Shown here one piece after another: positions 17,189 to 26,084 of a stretch of DNA of 28,940 nt; the stretch's first letter is position 1; each line of letters opens with the position of its first letter. Under the pieces are notes generated by a model that was given only the letters and a program-made list of their open reading frames with translations, did not search any database and was not told the DNA's origin. Made by a program: the position numbers and the translations under genes. The stretch is taken from assembly GCA_023145575.1 (NCBI GenBank), contig JAGLDN010000064.1:1-28940 (forward strand). The letters run 5' to 3'. This DNA is from Psychromonas sp. (lineage in GTDB: Bacteria > Pseudomonadota > Gammaproteobacteria > Enterobacterales > Psychromonadaceae).

Positions 17189-17560
17189 TATACCCATGTT
17201 ATTTCGAAATGCAACGTCTGATCGGCAAATTGTGCCAAGATACGAGACATAAAATTGCCCTCATGATGATTAACTTCATTAATCATCAAAGGTCGAATTA
17301 AAATAAAGACTTTAAGTCGTAACGACGAGTAGCTCTGAGTCGAAATTTTTTAACTTTATGGATTGGTACAAGTGTCCAAGCACTACGGGTCGCGCCCGTA
17401 ACAACAATCGCAAATTTAGTAAATAATTGAAAATTAACTTTTTATAGTTAATTATACCAACAAACGATTAGCGCAACTTATCATTAATAATAGTGCGGTA
17501 AAATACTGAGCTTAGGTATTACATCTGAGCTAAAGCTATGCATTAAATCTTTACATGGCA
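17189..17560. repeat. MITE copy E
   Basis: Begins TATACCCATGTTATTTCGAA and runs in the same orientation as copy C: GACATAAAATTGCCCTCATG and GGTCGAATTAAAATAAAGAC match it closely. It has a perfect hairpin at 17264-17288. The right end is worn (GCATTAAATCTTTACATGGCA, compared with GCATCTTTACGTCACATGG at about 25126-25145) and meets the IS30 element at 17561. Confidence 0.75.
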
Positions 17561-18667
17561 GATTCAACCGCCAAATGCATAATGCATTATCGTCATGCAG
17601 CTAGTGCTAGCATATGTTTAATCATTACTGCGAATGGTGTTTGCTATAATATCACTTTTCCAGGCCTATTATTTAACTGAATTAAATTACTACGAACAGC
17701 ATCATCGTGGCGCAGTTTAAAATCTGTAGATTTATACCAATATTGTCAAAACAGTCCATTGGTATTCTCATTCAACCCTCGCTTCCATGAACAGTATGGA
17801 TCTGCAAAAATAGACACATTCAATCGATTGTGAAACCTCTTTGTGATAAGAAAATTCCTTACCATTGTCTGCTGTGATTGTTAAAATTAAATCCTTAAAT
17901 AGTGCCAATCATTCATTCGTTGCATCTGTCACTGTTCTCGCTTATTTATCGAAAATTCATTTTGTTACAGTGTAACGAGTGAGTCGCTCAACTATTGTAA
18001 GCAAGGCACCCCTATGGACTTTACATATGAACAATTGTATAACTCAATCTTCAACTCGAGTTTGTTCATTCACAATGTGTGGACGCTCTCCTATACTTAG
18101 GCGATCCTTTATTTACCCGTGTCAAGCCGATTTTTACTTAGATCTGCAAGTGTATAATCTCGCTTTCCTACGCAAAAAATTTGTAGGGATCTCCGCCTTG
18201 TTTTTTATCTTCCCAAACGAACTTATAGAATGTTTCATGGCTGACTTTAATGGGCTTTCAATATAACTTTTTAGTCTCCCAGTAATTTGCTCTGGGATCC
18301 ATTTTTCTTTGAGCTTTAATATAATGTATTTAATCATTTCAAGCGTTTCAATCGTCATAACTGGATAGGAAACCGCTCTTGTTCACATATTAATTGCTTT
18401 GCTATTTGCCTAAATAAAGCGATAACCTCGCTTGCCAATATTACGTTTCAACTCTTGTGAAATCAAAGATTGATGCACACAAAGTTGCTTGGCTATTTCG
18501 GTTTGATTTATTGTGCTTTTATCAAGGGCGTAAAGTTTGATTTTAGAGCCTCAGTCAGTTGTTTATGTTTTTTCATTATTTACATCTTGTCACAAGAAAA
18601 GTTGTGATTAAATATTGAACTGGCTACTTTTACCACTAATTTAAGCTATGCATTTGAGAATTGAATC
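17561..18667 (-). mobile_element. IS30-family insertion sequence, full length but dead
   Basis: Terminal inverted repeats are visible: left GATTCAACCGCCAAATGCAT (from 17561) and, reversed, right GATTCAATTCTCAAATGCAT (to 18667), 16 of 20 matching. The 1107-bp length is normal for IS30 elements. The enclosed transposase gene is on the minus strand and multiply broken. It separates rseP from bamA. Confidence 0.85.
17593..18576 (-). pseudogene. IS30 family transposase pseudogene
   Basis: Read across frames from the ATG at 18574-18576 it shows MKKHKQLTEA, then the helix-turn-helix INQTEIAKQLCVHQSLISQE followed by LKRN, then LKEKWIPEQITGRLK. The catalytic domain shows DLILTITADNGKEFSYH and FADPYCSWKRGLNENTNGL, whose glutamate is the third DDE acid, and the C-terminus reads LIQLNNRPGKVIL-stop-QTPFAV...MLALAA. 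This is the order of an intact IS30 transposase (about 320 residues) with at least three frameshifts and several stop codons. Part of the segment between 18000 and 18250 is poorly readable. Confidence 0.85.
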
Positions 18668-18785
18668 TAAGCATCTTTACATTGCTTCAAGTCGATAGTA
18701 ACGACCTTTATCGTGATTAACTTGGGTTTATTATATATCGACAGCATAAAATGAATACGTTTATTTATTACAATTTCTAGCATAG
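18668..18785. other. Gap between IS30 and rseP
   Basis: The stretch GCATCTTTACATTGC just right of the IS30 element resembles the right end of the MITE family (GCATCTTTACGTCACATGG) and may be a leftover. Otherwise I see nothing, and no clear terminator after rseP. Confidence 0.35.
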
Positions 18786-20162
18786 TTATAAAAAATTAAA
18801 ATCATTGAATATTGCAATTGTCATGATTATTAATAAAACAAAAGTGCCAATCTTAAAACCGATCTCTTGAATTTTCATTGGTACTGGTTTTCCGCTAAGC
18901 ACCTCAACAAAAAAATAAAGTAAATGACCACCATCTAAGACTGGCAAAGGTATTAAATTCATTAACCCTAAATTCACACTAATTAAAGCAAGAAACCCAA
19001 GGAAATATTCAATACCATAATGAGCACTCATGCCTGCCCCTTTAGCGATTGAAACCGGTCCACCTAAAGTCTTAATCGATATACGCCCCGTAACAAGCTT
19101 CACAAGCGTATCGAATGTTAACTTCGTTAAATCTCTTGTTTTTTCGATGCCTTTAATAAAGGCTTCAATAGGAGAAAATTGCAATTTAACACGATATTCT
19201 TCAGGATATTCATCAACAATTGGACTTAAACCAATAAATCCATACGGATCTCCTTGCGCATTTGTTCGCAACGAAGGTGTTAAGACAATCGATGATACTA
19301 TTGTGCCTCTTTCTATCACGACATGCAGTGTTTTACTTGCATTCTTTTCAATTAAAGTTACAAATTGTGCCCAGCTGGTTAATTTACTGCCATTTAAAGC
19401 GATTAATTTATCGTTTTTCAGTAATCCTGCTTGATCAGCTGATCCACCAGCAACTACTCTTGCAACTTGTAAATGCACTTGCACTCGATAAGGTATCAAA
19501 CCTAAACTGTTTATGACTGAATCTGTTTTAGGATCAAAATGCCAATTTTTCAGTGAGATAGTATAATTTCGTTTTTCATCATAATAAATATGATGGTGAT
19601 GAAGTGAGAGTGGCTTAACCGTGATATCGAATGATTTTTCACCATATTGCGCAATTAAACGTAAATTCAACGCTTCCCAGTCACTAACTTCATCGCCATT
19701 GACGGCAGTAACTTGAAAAGATTTATTAATATGAATAACGCTCATGGGGCTACCTGCAACAACATTTGATATAATGGGTTTTGCACTATTAATACCAATC
19801 ATATACATCAAAAAAAAAGCAAAAATAGCAAATATAAAATTAGCAAGCGGCCCCGCTGCTACAATTACTATACGTTTCCAAACCGATTGATGATCAAAGG
19901 CAAATTGTTTATCCTCTTCGCTTAATTCATCAATACGCCCATCAAGCATTTTTACATAGCCGCCAAGCGGAATAATAGCAACAGCGAACTCTGTACCGTA
20001 TTTATCTTTATGTTTGAATAAGATTTTTCCAAAACCAATTGAAAATCGATGAACTTTAACACCACAGCGCCTTGCTACCCAAAAATGACCAAATTCATGG
20101 ATCGCCACTAAAATACTCAATGCAACAATAAAAACCGCAAAGTTCCAAAGTGCACCTAACAT
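18786..20162 (-). CDS. rseP: Regulated intramembrane zinc metalloprotease RseP
   Basis: Site-2 protease that cuts the anti-sigma factor RseA after DegS, releasing sigma-E, and also clears signal peptide remnants. Zinc-binding HEFGH at residues 22-26 lies in the first membrane segment. The third ligand is D410 in LPVLDGGH. Two PDZ domains lie between about 115 and 310, including ARVVAGGSADQAGLLKNDKL. The last two membrane segments surround and follow the LDG motif. 458 residues, similar to E. coli. Its start overlaps the dxr stop by 7 nt (ATGTTAG), so it is translationally coupled to dxr. Confidence 0.97.
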   Translation of the reverse strand: MLGALWNFAVFIVALSILVAIHEFGHFWVARRCGVKVHRFSIGFGKILFKHKDKYGTEFAVAIIPLGGYVKMLDGRIDELSEEDKQFAFDHQSVWKRIVIVAAGPLANFIFAIFAFFLMYMIGINSAKPIISNVVAGSPMSVIHINKSFQVTAVNGDEVSDWEALNLRLIAQYGEKSFDITVKPLSLHHHHIYYDEKRNYTISLKNWHFDPKTDSVINSLGLIPYRVQVHLQVARVVAGGSADQAGLLKNDKLIALNGSKLTSWAQFVTLIEKNASKTLHVVIERGTIVSSIVLTPSLRTNAQGDPYGFIGLSPIVDEYPEEYRVKLQFSPIEAFIKGIEKTRDLTKLTFDTLVKLVTGRISIKTLGGPVSIAKGAGMSAHYGIEYFLGFLALISVNLGLMNLIPLPVLDGGHLLYFFVEVLSGKPVPMKIQEIGFKIGTFVLLIIMTIAIFNDFNFL

Positions 20163-21355
20163 ACTAAATCTCTCTTGATGATTTGTTGAGCTTTTTGTTT
20201 CGCTTCAATATCAATTGAAAACAAATGATCAATCGATTCAACAAGCGTTGTCAATGAAGTCGATAACACTTTTTCAATCAGTTGAGCAATTTGAGGGAAC
20301 TTTATTTGTTGTTTTAAAAAGGCATTAACTGCCACTTCATTCACCGCATTTAAAATAATAGTTGATTGTTGGCCTTGATAACAAGCCTCGATTGCTAATT
20401 TCAAACAAGGGTAACGATTATAATCGGGTTGTGTAAAAGAAAAATCGGCACAACTGAAAAAATTTAATGGCTCAACACCACTTTCAATGCGTTTTTTACC
20501 ACCCATTACATAGGAAATAGGCACTCTCATATCCGGCTCACCCATTTGAGCAATTACGCTACCATCTTTATATTGCACCATTGAATGAATAACTGATTGA
20601 GGGTGTATGATGACTTGAATTTGATCGTTTTGTGCATTAAACAGCCATTTAGCTTCAATGAATTCCAGCCCCTTATTCATCATTGTAGCAGAATCTATTG
20701 ATATTTTTTTCCCCATTGACCAATTGGGATGTTTCAACGCCTGTTCAGGGCTGATCAATGAAAATTGAGAGATTGGCAAGTTCAAAAATGGACCACCGGA
20801 TCCTGTTAAAAGAATTTTTAACACACCTTCAGCGGCTAAATCGCAATAACCAATTGAATTTTGCAAGCTCGGAGAAATTGCTTGAAAAATAGCATTGTGT
20901 TCACTGTCAACTGGCCATAATTTAGCGCCTGAATTTTGTATGGCGTCAATAAAAAACTGCCCAGACATTACTAACGCTTCTTTATTGGCTAAAAATATTT
21001 CTTTACCCGCCTCAACAGCTGCAAGTGCTGTTCGAAGCCCAGAGCCGCCAACAATTGCGGCCATCACTGAATCAATTTCCTTACTTGCGAGTAAGGCTAA
21101 TAACGAGGCTTCATCATTAATCACCTGTGTTTTAATTCTTGAAATGGCAAGTTTTTTGCGCAATAACTTCGTTGCTACTGGGCAACTCATTGAGACGTAT
21201 TGTGGTGTAAACTCATGGCAAAGCAATAACATTTTATCGACACTTGTTGCAGCCGATAATAATACAATGTCATATAACTCTGGCTGCAAACGACAAATTG
21301 ACAAAGTGCTTGCACCAATTGATCCTGTTGCACCTAAAATAGCCAATTTTTTCAT
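20156..21355 (-). CDS. dxr: 1-deoxy-D-xylulose 5-phosphate reductoisomerase
   Basis: Second step of the MEP isoprenoid pathway, supplying precursors that UppS, encoded upstream, also uses. The start is the ATG at 21353-21355, giving MKKLAILGATGSIGASTL, the standard N-terminal NADPH-binding motif; an upstream ATG would add 11 unrelated residues overlapping cdsA. Metal-binding residues lie in PVDSEHNAIFQ and MNKGLEFIEAKWLF. GSGGPF and HPNWSMGKKISIDSATM complete the active site. 399 residues. Its start is one nucleotide past the cdsA stop. Confidence 0.97.
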   Translation of the reverse strand: MKKLAILGATGSIGASTLSICRLQPELYDIVLLSAATSVDKMLLLCHEFTPQYVSMSCPVATKLLRKKLAISRIKTQVINDEASLLALLASKEIDSVMAAIVGGSGLRTALAAVEAGKEIFLANKEALVMSGQFFIDAIQNSGAKLWPVDSEHNAIFQAISPSLQNSIGYCDLAAEGVLKILLTGSGGPFLNLPISQFSLISPEQALKHPNWSMGKKISIDSATMMNKGLEFIEAKWLFNAQNDQIQVIIHPQSVIHSMVQYKDGSVIAQMGEPDMRVPISYVMGGKKRIESGVEPLNFFSCADFSFTQPDYNRYPCLKLAIEACYQGQQSTIILNAVNEVAVNAFLKQQIKFPQIAQLIEKVLSTSLTTLVESIDHLFSIDIEAKQKAQQIIKRDLVC

Positions 21356-21356
21356 A

Positions 21357-22208
21357 CTAGTGTAACCATTTAAGGTAACACAAAGCAAAGATAGGCACGG
21401 CTGCTGTTATGCTGTCAATACGATCTAAGATCCCACCATGGCCAGGGAATAAATTACCACTGTCTTTTAAACCAGATTCACGTTTGAATATGCTTTCAGT
21501 TAAATCTCCGAGAACAGAAACAAGTATTGTAACAATTGATATAATTAGAAATGAAATGTCTTCATCATTCGGCATATCAAAGTAAAAGATGCCAAGAAAA
21601 GCAATAACTACCCCTAAAAACAAACCGCCAAAAAATCCCTCAATCGTTTTACCAGGGCTGACTGTCGGTAACAACTTATGTTTTCCAAATTTCTTTCCAA
21701 AGAAATATCCCCCCGTATCCGATGCCCAAACAAGCAAAAAGACATACATCAACAATTCACTTCCATAGTAAAAATCATGTTGCATATTAATCGTTCTAAT
21801 TGCAACTAGCCCCCAAAAAAAAGGAATTAAAATGGCAATGCCAAAGAAAGTTTTAAGCAGTTTGCTGCTACTCCATATTGACGCACTCTTAGGGTAGGTA
21901 AGCACCATAAATAATGCAATGATCCACCAACCAGCAGCAATGATTAAACCACTTGAAAAAATAGGGTTGATGCCGTCTAAACCCCACATTTTATCAATGG
22001 GTACCATGAAAAGTGTTAGGGCAAGCAATGCACCATAAAAATAAAGAACAAATCCTGGGCCAGTTTTATCTACAAACCGAGCCCATTCTTTACTCGCAAA
22101 TAAATAAACTGAGGCAAGCATAAGCATAAAAAACTGCAGAGGTAGAAAAAAAACAGTGCCAATGGTTATCACTGCTAATATTATTGCCGTTATAATTCGT
22201 TGTTTCAT
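21357..22208 (-). CDS. cdsA: Phosphatidate cytidylyltransferase
   Basis: Makes CDP-diacylglycerol from phosphatidic acid and CTP, the branch point of phospholipid synthesis. It is an integral membrane protein with about eight hydrophobic segments. The family signature is intact near the C-terminus: SIFKRESGLKDSGNLFPGHG followed by GILDRIDS. WASDTGGYFFGKKFGKHKL and SPGKTIEGFFGG are also conserved. 283 residues. It is followed immediately by dxr, but separated from uppS upstream by 915 bp, so it probably has its own promoter. Confidence 0.97.
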   Translation of the reverse strand: MKQRIITAIILAVITIGTVFFLPLQFFMLMLASVYLFASKEWARFVDKTGPGFVLYFYGALLALTLFMVPIDKMWGLDGINPIFSSGLIIAAGWWIIALFMVLTYPKSASIWSSSKLLKTFFGIAILIPFFWGLVAIRTINMQHDFYYGSELLMYVFLLVWASDTGGYFFGKKFGKHKLLPTVSPGKTIEGFFGGLFLGVVIAFLGIFYFDMPNDEDISFLIISIVTILVSVLGDLTESIFKRESGLKDSGNLFPGHGGILDRIDSITAAVPIFALCYLKWLH

Positions 22209-22784
22209 TAAAAATCCTGTTAGTTGTTACTTAAATTAATCCATCATTTTTTCCTACCTGCAAACAACAACAAATGGTTAACATTAAGGGAACTATTTTA
22301 ACGCCTTAATATTTTTATTCGATAAAAGCACTCACGTCAAGCAGTAATATTGGTGAGTTATTTACTTCATTCGTATTACTTCACAATAAATTTTCGTTTG
22401 TTGTCATAATCAGAAAACTTTTGTTCTTTTGGGCAAACTAACCTAACCCCATCATCAGCGTTAACAAATTTCAATTTAAGTTAACTTTTATACATATTAT
22501 TTAAAATATTCATTCTCAAGCACAAGCTAAGATCCAAAAAAAAACACTAAAAAAGGCACTACATGTATATTTAGTCTTTATTAATGGTCATTTAATGCTC
22601 AACTGTTTAGCTCGCCTTGCAATATTTTCGTAAAATGCCCATCTTATCCTTCCATAGAAAAATGATAGAGATCCTTGTGCTGCGTTATAAAATATTGTAG
22701 TAAAAACAACTCGCTAATGTTACCTATTCGGCAAATAGGATCAGAACGACATCAAAACAAAAATGTCAATTATTAGTTTATAAA
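22209..22784. other. Intergenic region upstream of cdsA
   Basis: About 575 bp of AT-rich sequence with no ORF I would support and no clear similarity to the MITEs or insertion sequences nearby. It should contain the promoter for cdsA-dxr-rseP, but I cannot assign -35/-10 boxes with confidence. Confidence 0.5.
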
Positions 22785-23073
22785 TATAAGCTACGTAACA
22801 TCAATATTAACGAGACGATCTAATTCAACATCTTATAACGACTTAGAATGGGGCAAGTTGCCTTGATCTGTAGGTCGAGGCTCATTTTTATGAAAAGAAG
22901 CCAGCTCTGCGTTATTATATCCGAAAAGAGAATAACGATATAATAATTAACATGTTTTAATTAATTTTGCAGACAAACGACAAGCTCAGCTAATCGTTAA
23001 TAAGGCCTATGTTATGTCTTACTCTGGCATCCGATCTAATGTCGAGCATTGCACCTTTATGCCACATGGGGAC
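22785..23073. repeat. MITE copy F, degenerate
   Basis: The left end is worn (TATAAGCTACGTAACATCAA). The right half matches copy G in order: CAGCTCTGCGTTATTATATC against CAGCTCTGTATTACAACATT, then AAAAGAGAATAAC, then CGACAAGCTCAGCTAATCG against CGAGAAGCTAGGCTTATCG, then GCATTGCACCTTTATGCCAC with ATGGGG. Same orientation as copy G. It lies between uppS and cdsA. Confidence 0.72.
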
Positions 23074-23123
23074 ATAACATGCAAAGCCCATCAAATTTAA
23101 ATAGTTGCTCAAAAGTGGACAAA

Positions 23124-23858
23124 TTATTCACTTGTTTTTCCAAAATTGCGCGTTCTCCCTGCAAAGCTGTCTAGTGCCTTTTGAAATAATACTTTATCGA
23201 AATCAGGCCAGAGAACATCGGTAAAATAGAGTTCAGCATATGCCAATTGCCAAAGTAAAAAATTGCTAAGTCTTGTTTCACCGCCAGTGCGGATCATTAA
23301 ATCAACATCAACCAAACCAGTCTGCTGGATCACTCCATCCATTATATTTTCATTAATATCTTGCACATTGATTTCATTGTTTAATGCTTTTCGTAAAAGT
23401 ATTTTTGTAGCTTCTGTAATATCCCAACGTCCGCCATAATTAGCGGCAACATTTAAAAGTAAACCTGTATTTCCTTGTGTTAGCTTTTCGCTTTCTGCTA
23501 TTTTCTTTTGCATTCCCACGTTAAAATTGGATAAATCCCCAACCACCTTCAATTTAATATTTTGCTTATGCATTTTTTTTATTTCAGTCTTAAGCACTAT
23601 CAAAAACAAGTTCATCAGCACAGAGACTTCTTTTTTAGGGCGTTGCCAATTTTCAGTACTAAAAGCAAAAACTGTTAATATATTAATCGATTTTTCACGT
23701 GCAAATTCAATTGCTTTACGCAATGATTTTGTACCACATTGATGACCAAAAATACGATCTTTACCCTGTTTTTTAGCCCAACGTCCATTACCATCCATAA
23801 TGATTCCGACATGCTTTGGTAGTAAGTTTTGTTTTACAAGATCAGTGTTTTTTGTCAT
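23124..23858 (-). CDS. uppS: Undecaprenyl diphosphate synthase (cis-prenyltransferase)
   Basis: Extends farnesyl diphosphate to the C55 carrier lipid used for peptidoglycan and other envelope glycans. It begins PKHVGIIMDGNGRWAKKQGK, with the catalytic aspartate D22. FAFSTENWQRP and the C-terminal substrate-binding block DLMIRTGGETRLSNFLLWQL and ELYFTDVLWPDF are complete. 244 residues. The order uppS-cdsA-dxr differs from E. coli (dxr-uppS-cdsA) and is the order seen in other gammaproteobacteria such as Pseudomonas. MITE copies lie on both sides. Confidence 0.97.
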   Translation of the reverse strand: MTKNTDLVKQNLLPKHVGIIMDGNGRWAKKQGKDRIFGHQCGTKSLRKAIEFAREKSINILTVFAFSTENWQRPKKEVSVLMNLFLIVLKTEIKKMHKQNIKLKVVGDLSNFNVGMQKKIAESEKLTQGNTGLLLNVAANYGGRWDITEATKILLRKALNNEINVQDINENIMDGVIQQTGLVDVDLMIRTGGETRLSNFLLWQLAYAELYFTDVLWPDFDKVLFQKALDSFAGRTRNFGKTSE

Positions 23859-23887
23859 ACGGCTCCTTTAAAAGCAATTTAAATCGC

Positions 23888-24106
23888 TATATCCATGCAA
23901 CGTTAAGATAAAAATCAGTAGAGAAAATTGTTCCGAGATACTTGGCATAAAATTGCCCACTCGATGATTAACTGACTGAATCATCGAGTGAAGAATTAAA
24001 ATAAATAATTGAATTCTTAACTGACAAATTAACTTTAAATTATATAACAACGTAGATTGGCACTATTTACCTTGCTGATCTTGCATTTTTACGTCACATC
24101 GTTATA
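23888..24106. repeat. MITE copy H, shortened
   Basis: Runs from TATATCCATGCAACGTTAAG to TTTTTACGTCACATCGTTATA, 219 bp. GGCATAAAATTGCCCACTCG matches copy C. It retains a perfect 11-bp hairpin (23959-23989) although about 100 bp of the far half are missing. Lies between frr and uppS. Confidence 0.8.
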
Positions 24107-24197
24107 TATAATAATTAATCGATTCACGAAAAATGTTATACTATAATCAAGCATCCGAGCTAAAGCTGAGGATTGCATCTTTACGTTACATAAATAC
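24107..24197. repeat. MITE right-end fragment
   Basis: GAGCTAAAGCTGAGGATTGC followed by ATCTTTACGTTACATAAATA resembles the right end of copies E and G (AACTAAAGGCGGACATTGC, ATCTTTACGTCACATGGATA). It follows copy H directly, suggesting two elements at one spot or a rearranged one. Confidence 0.6.
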
Positions 24198-24237
24198 AAC
24201 GCATCATATTAGCCCATTAATTGATCTCATAAAACAT

Positions 24238-24795
24238 TCAGACTTCTAAAAGCTGTTTTTCTTTTAACAGTAAAAGATCATCAATTTTTTTAATAAACTC
24301 ATCAGTTATTTTTTGCACTCCATCTTGACCAAGACGTTGATCATCCTCACTTATATCTTTCTCTTTTTCTAATAACTTTAAATCTGAATTTGCATCACGA
24401 CGAATATTACGAATAGAAATACGACTATTTTCAGCTTCGTTACGAACTACTTTGATCAAGTCTTTGCGGCGATCTTGTGTTAACGCAGGCAATGGAACAC
24501 GGATCACGGTACCTGCTGACATGGGATTTAAACCAAGATTTGATCCCATAATCGCTTTCTCAACTGCCTGAATAAGCGTCGCATCAAAGACTGTAACAGT
24601 CAAGGTTCTAGCATCTTCTGCAACAATATTACTCACTTGCCGAAGTGGTGTGCTACTCCCATAATATTGCACCATGATACCATCGAGCAAACTTGGATGC
24701 GCTCGTCCTGTACGAACCTTGATTAATTGATTTTTAAATATCTCAACCGTTTTATCCATACGTGTTTGCGCATCACTTTTTACATCATTGATCAT
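24238..24795 (-). CDS. frr: Ribosome recycling factor
   Basis: Splits post-termination ribosomes together with EF-G. I place the start at ATG 24793-24795 (MINDVKSDAQTRMDK), with TAGGAAA about 8 nt upstream. This gives 185 residues, the usual length. Conserved features are LIKVRTGRAHPSLLDGIMVQ, YGSSTPLRQVSNI, and RVPLPALTQDRRKDLIKVVR. The frame stays open 14 codons further upstream to an ATG in the end of the MITE at 24829; that longer form is an artefact of the repeat. frr is cut off from pyrH by that MITE. Confidence 0.97.
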   Translation of the reverse strand: MINDVKSDAQTRMDKTVEIFKNQLIKVRTGRAHPSLLDGIMVQYYGSSTPLRQVSNIVAEDARTLTVTVFDATLIQAVEKAIMGSNLGLNPMSAGTVIRVPLPALTQDRRKDLIKVVRNEAENSRISIRNIRRDANSDLKLLEKEKDISEDDQRLGQDGVQKITDEFIKKIDDLLLLKEKQLLEV

Positions 24796-24828
24796 TTTTA
24801 AATTTCCTAATCTATAATCTTTTGCTTG

Positions 24829-25150
24829 TATACCCATGCTACATCAAGATAAAAAGTCAGCAAGAGAAATTATACTAATATACTAGGCATGAATTGAAGC
24901 CTAGTCGTTCTATGTCTAATTTTTATAACGTCCTAAATTGGTGCAAATCGTCAAACCCTATGGGGAAAGCTCGAAAGGCAGCTCTGTATTACAACATTTG
25001 AAAAGAGAATAACTTTATAATCTATTAATATTTATTAGTTAATTCAACCGATAAACGAGAAGCTAGGCTTATCGTTTATAGTTCCTATATTGTGCCTTAG
25101 TCTGACATCTTAACTAAAGGCGGACATTGCATCTTTACGTCACATGGATA
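24829..25150. repeat. MITE copy G, full length, diverged
   Basis: 322 bp, the same length as copy C, from TATACCCATGCTACATCAAG to GCATCTTTACGTCACATGG with ATA. Sequence between the ends is considerably diverged from A and C but shares order and end motifs, and matches copy F. It lies between pyrH and frr, genes normally separated by a short gap. Confidence 0.82.
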
Positions 25151-25225
25151 GATATCAACGTCACTTCAACATGATTTATTGCGCATATTCTAGGATCGAA
25201 CACAATCCGTAACAGTTATTATTGG

Positions 25226-25972
25226 TTATTCAACACAATGCGTTTGAATGTGCATGATTGTTGTTCCTTCATTTTCACCTTGTACAACACGCATTAGCGC
25301 ATTAGGCTTGTTCATATTAAAGACCCGAATAGGCAAACTATGATCTCGCGCTAATGTAAATGCAGCAAGATCCATTATTTTGAGTTCTTTTTCTAGCACA
25401 ACTTGATAATCAATCGTCCCAAAAAGAACTGCATCGGAATTTTTTGCTGGATCACAATCATAAACACCGTCGACTTTCGTTCCTTTTAAAACAGCGTCCG
25501 CGTCAATTTCAATGCCACGCAAACATGCCGCAGAATCTGTAGTAAAAAATGGGTTACCCGTACCTGCTGAGAATATAACAACAGCGCCTAATTTTAAATG
25601 TTTAATCGCTGTTGACCAGTTATAACTTTCACATATGCCATCAAGGGGAATGGCAGACATTAACAACGCATTAACATCAGCTCGAGACAAAGCGTCACGC
25701 ATTGCAAGCCCATTCATAACAGTGGCGAGCATTCCCATGTGATCACCAACAACACGATTCATTCCCGCCTTAGCAAGCCCTGCACCACGAAAGATATTAC
25801 CACCACCAATCACAAGCCCAACTTGTATACCGTTATCGATCAAGGCCTTAATTTCAAGCGCCATTCGATCAAGCACTTTCGGATCAATACCAAAACCCTC
25901 GTCACCAACTAATGCCTCACCACTTAATTTTAATAAAATCCGATTATATAAAAATTTAGGCGTCCTATTCAT
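25226..25972 (-). CDS. pyrH: UMP kinase
   Basis: Phosphorylates UMP to UDP in pyrimidine nucleotide synthesis. It belongs to the amino acid kinase fold: NRILLKLSGEAL at the N-terminus, VIGGGNIFRG, DHMGMLATVMNGLAMRDAL, GTGNPFFTTDSAACLR and KGTKVDGVYDCDP. I prefer the ATG at 25970-25972 (MNRTPKFLYN), preceded by AAGGA with an 8-nt spacer, giving 248 residues. An ATG six codons earlier is possible but has a weaker leader. A terminator-like hairpin separates it from tsf. Confidence 0.96.
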   Translation of the reverse strand: MNRTPKFLYNRILLKLSGEALVGDEGFGIDPKVLDRMALEIKALIDNGIQVGLVIGGGNIFRGAGLAKAGMNRVVGDHMGMLATVMNGLAMRDALSRADVNALLMSAIPLDGICESYNWSTAIKHLKLGAVVIFSAGTGNPFFTTDSAACLRGIEIDADAVLKGTKVDGVYDCDPAKNSDAVLFGTIDYQVVLEKELKIMDLAAFTLARDHSLPIRVFNMNKPNALMRVVQGENEGTTIMHIQTHCVE

Positions 25973-26024
25973 TGCTCTATTCCTTGGCATTGATGTAATT
26001 CCATTAAAAATATGGGCATATACA

Positions 26025-26050
26025 CAAAAAACCGCAGATAAACCGCGGCT
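26025..26050 (-). terminator. Intrinsic terminator after tsf
   Basis: On the minus strand AGCCGC - GGTTTATCT - GCGGTT makes a 6-bp stem (one G-T pair), followed by a run of T. It lies about 35-60 nt beyond the tsf stop and before pyrH. It may end or only attenuate rpsB-tsf transcripts. Confidence 0.7.
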
Positions 26051-26084
26051 AATTAATGAAAAGTTTATTGTTTAGAAAAAATGA

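Noticed and set aside
22209..22784. A small gene or RNA in the gap upstream of cdsA
   Set aside because: No ORF with a plausible start and ribosome binding site, and no strong hairpin followed by T-run was found by eye.
8059..25150. Orientation bias of MITEs relative to the minus-strand cluster
   Set aside because: Most copies in the cluster share one orientation, but copy D (14490) is opposite and the number is too small to claim a bias.
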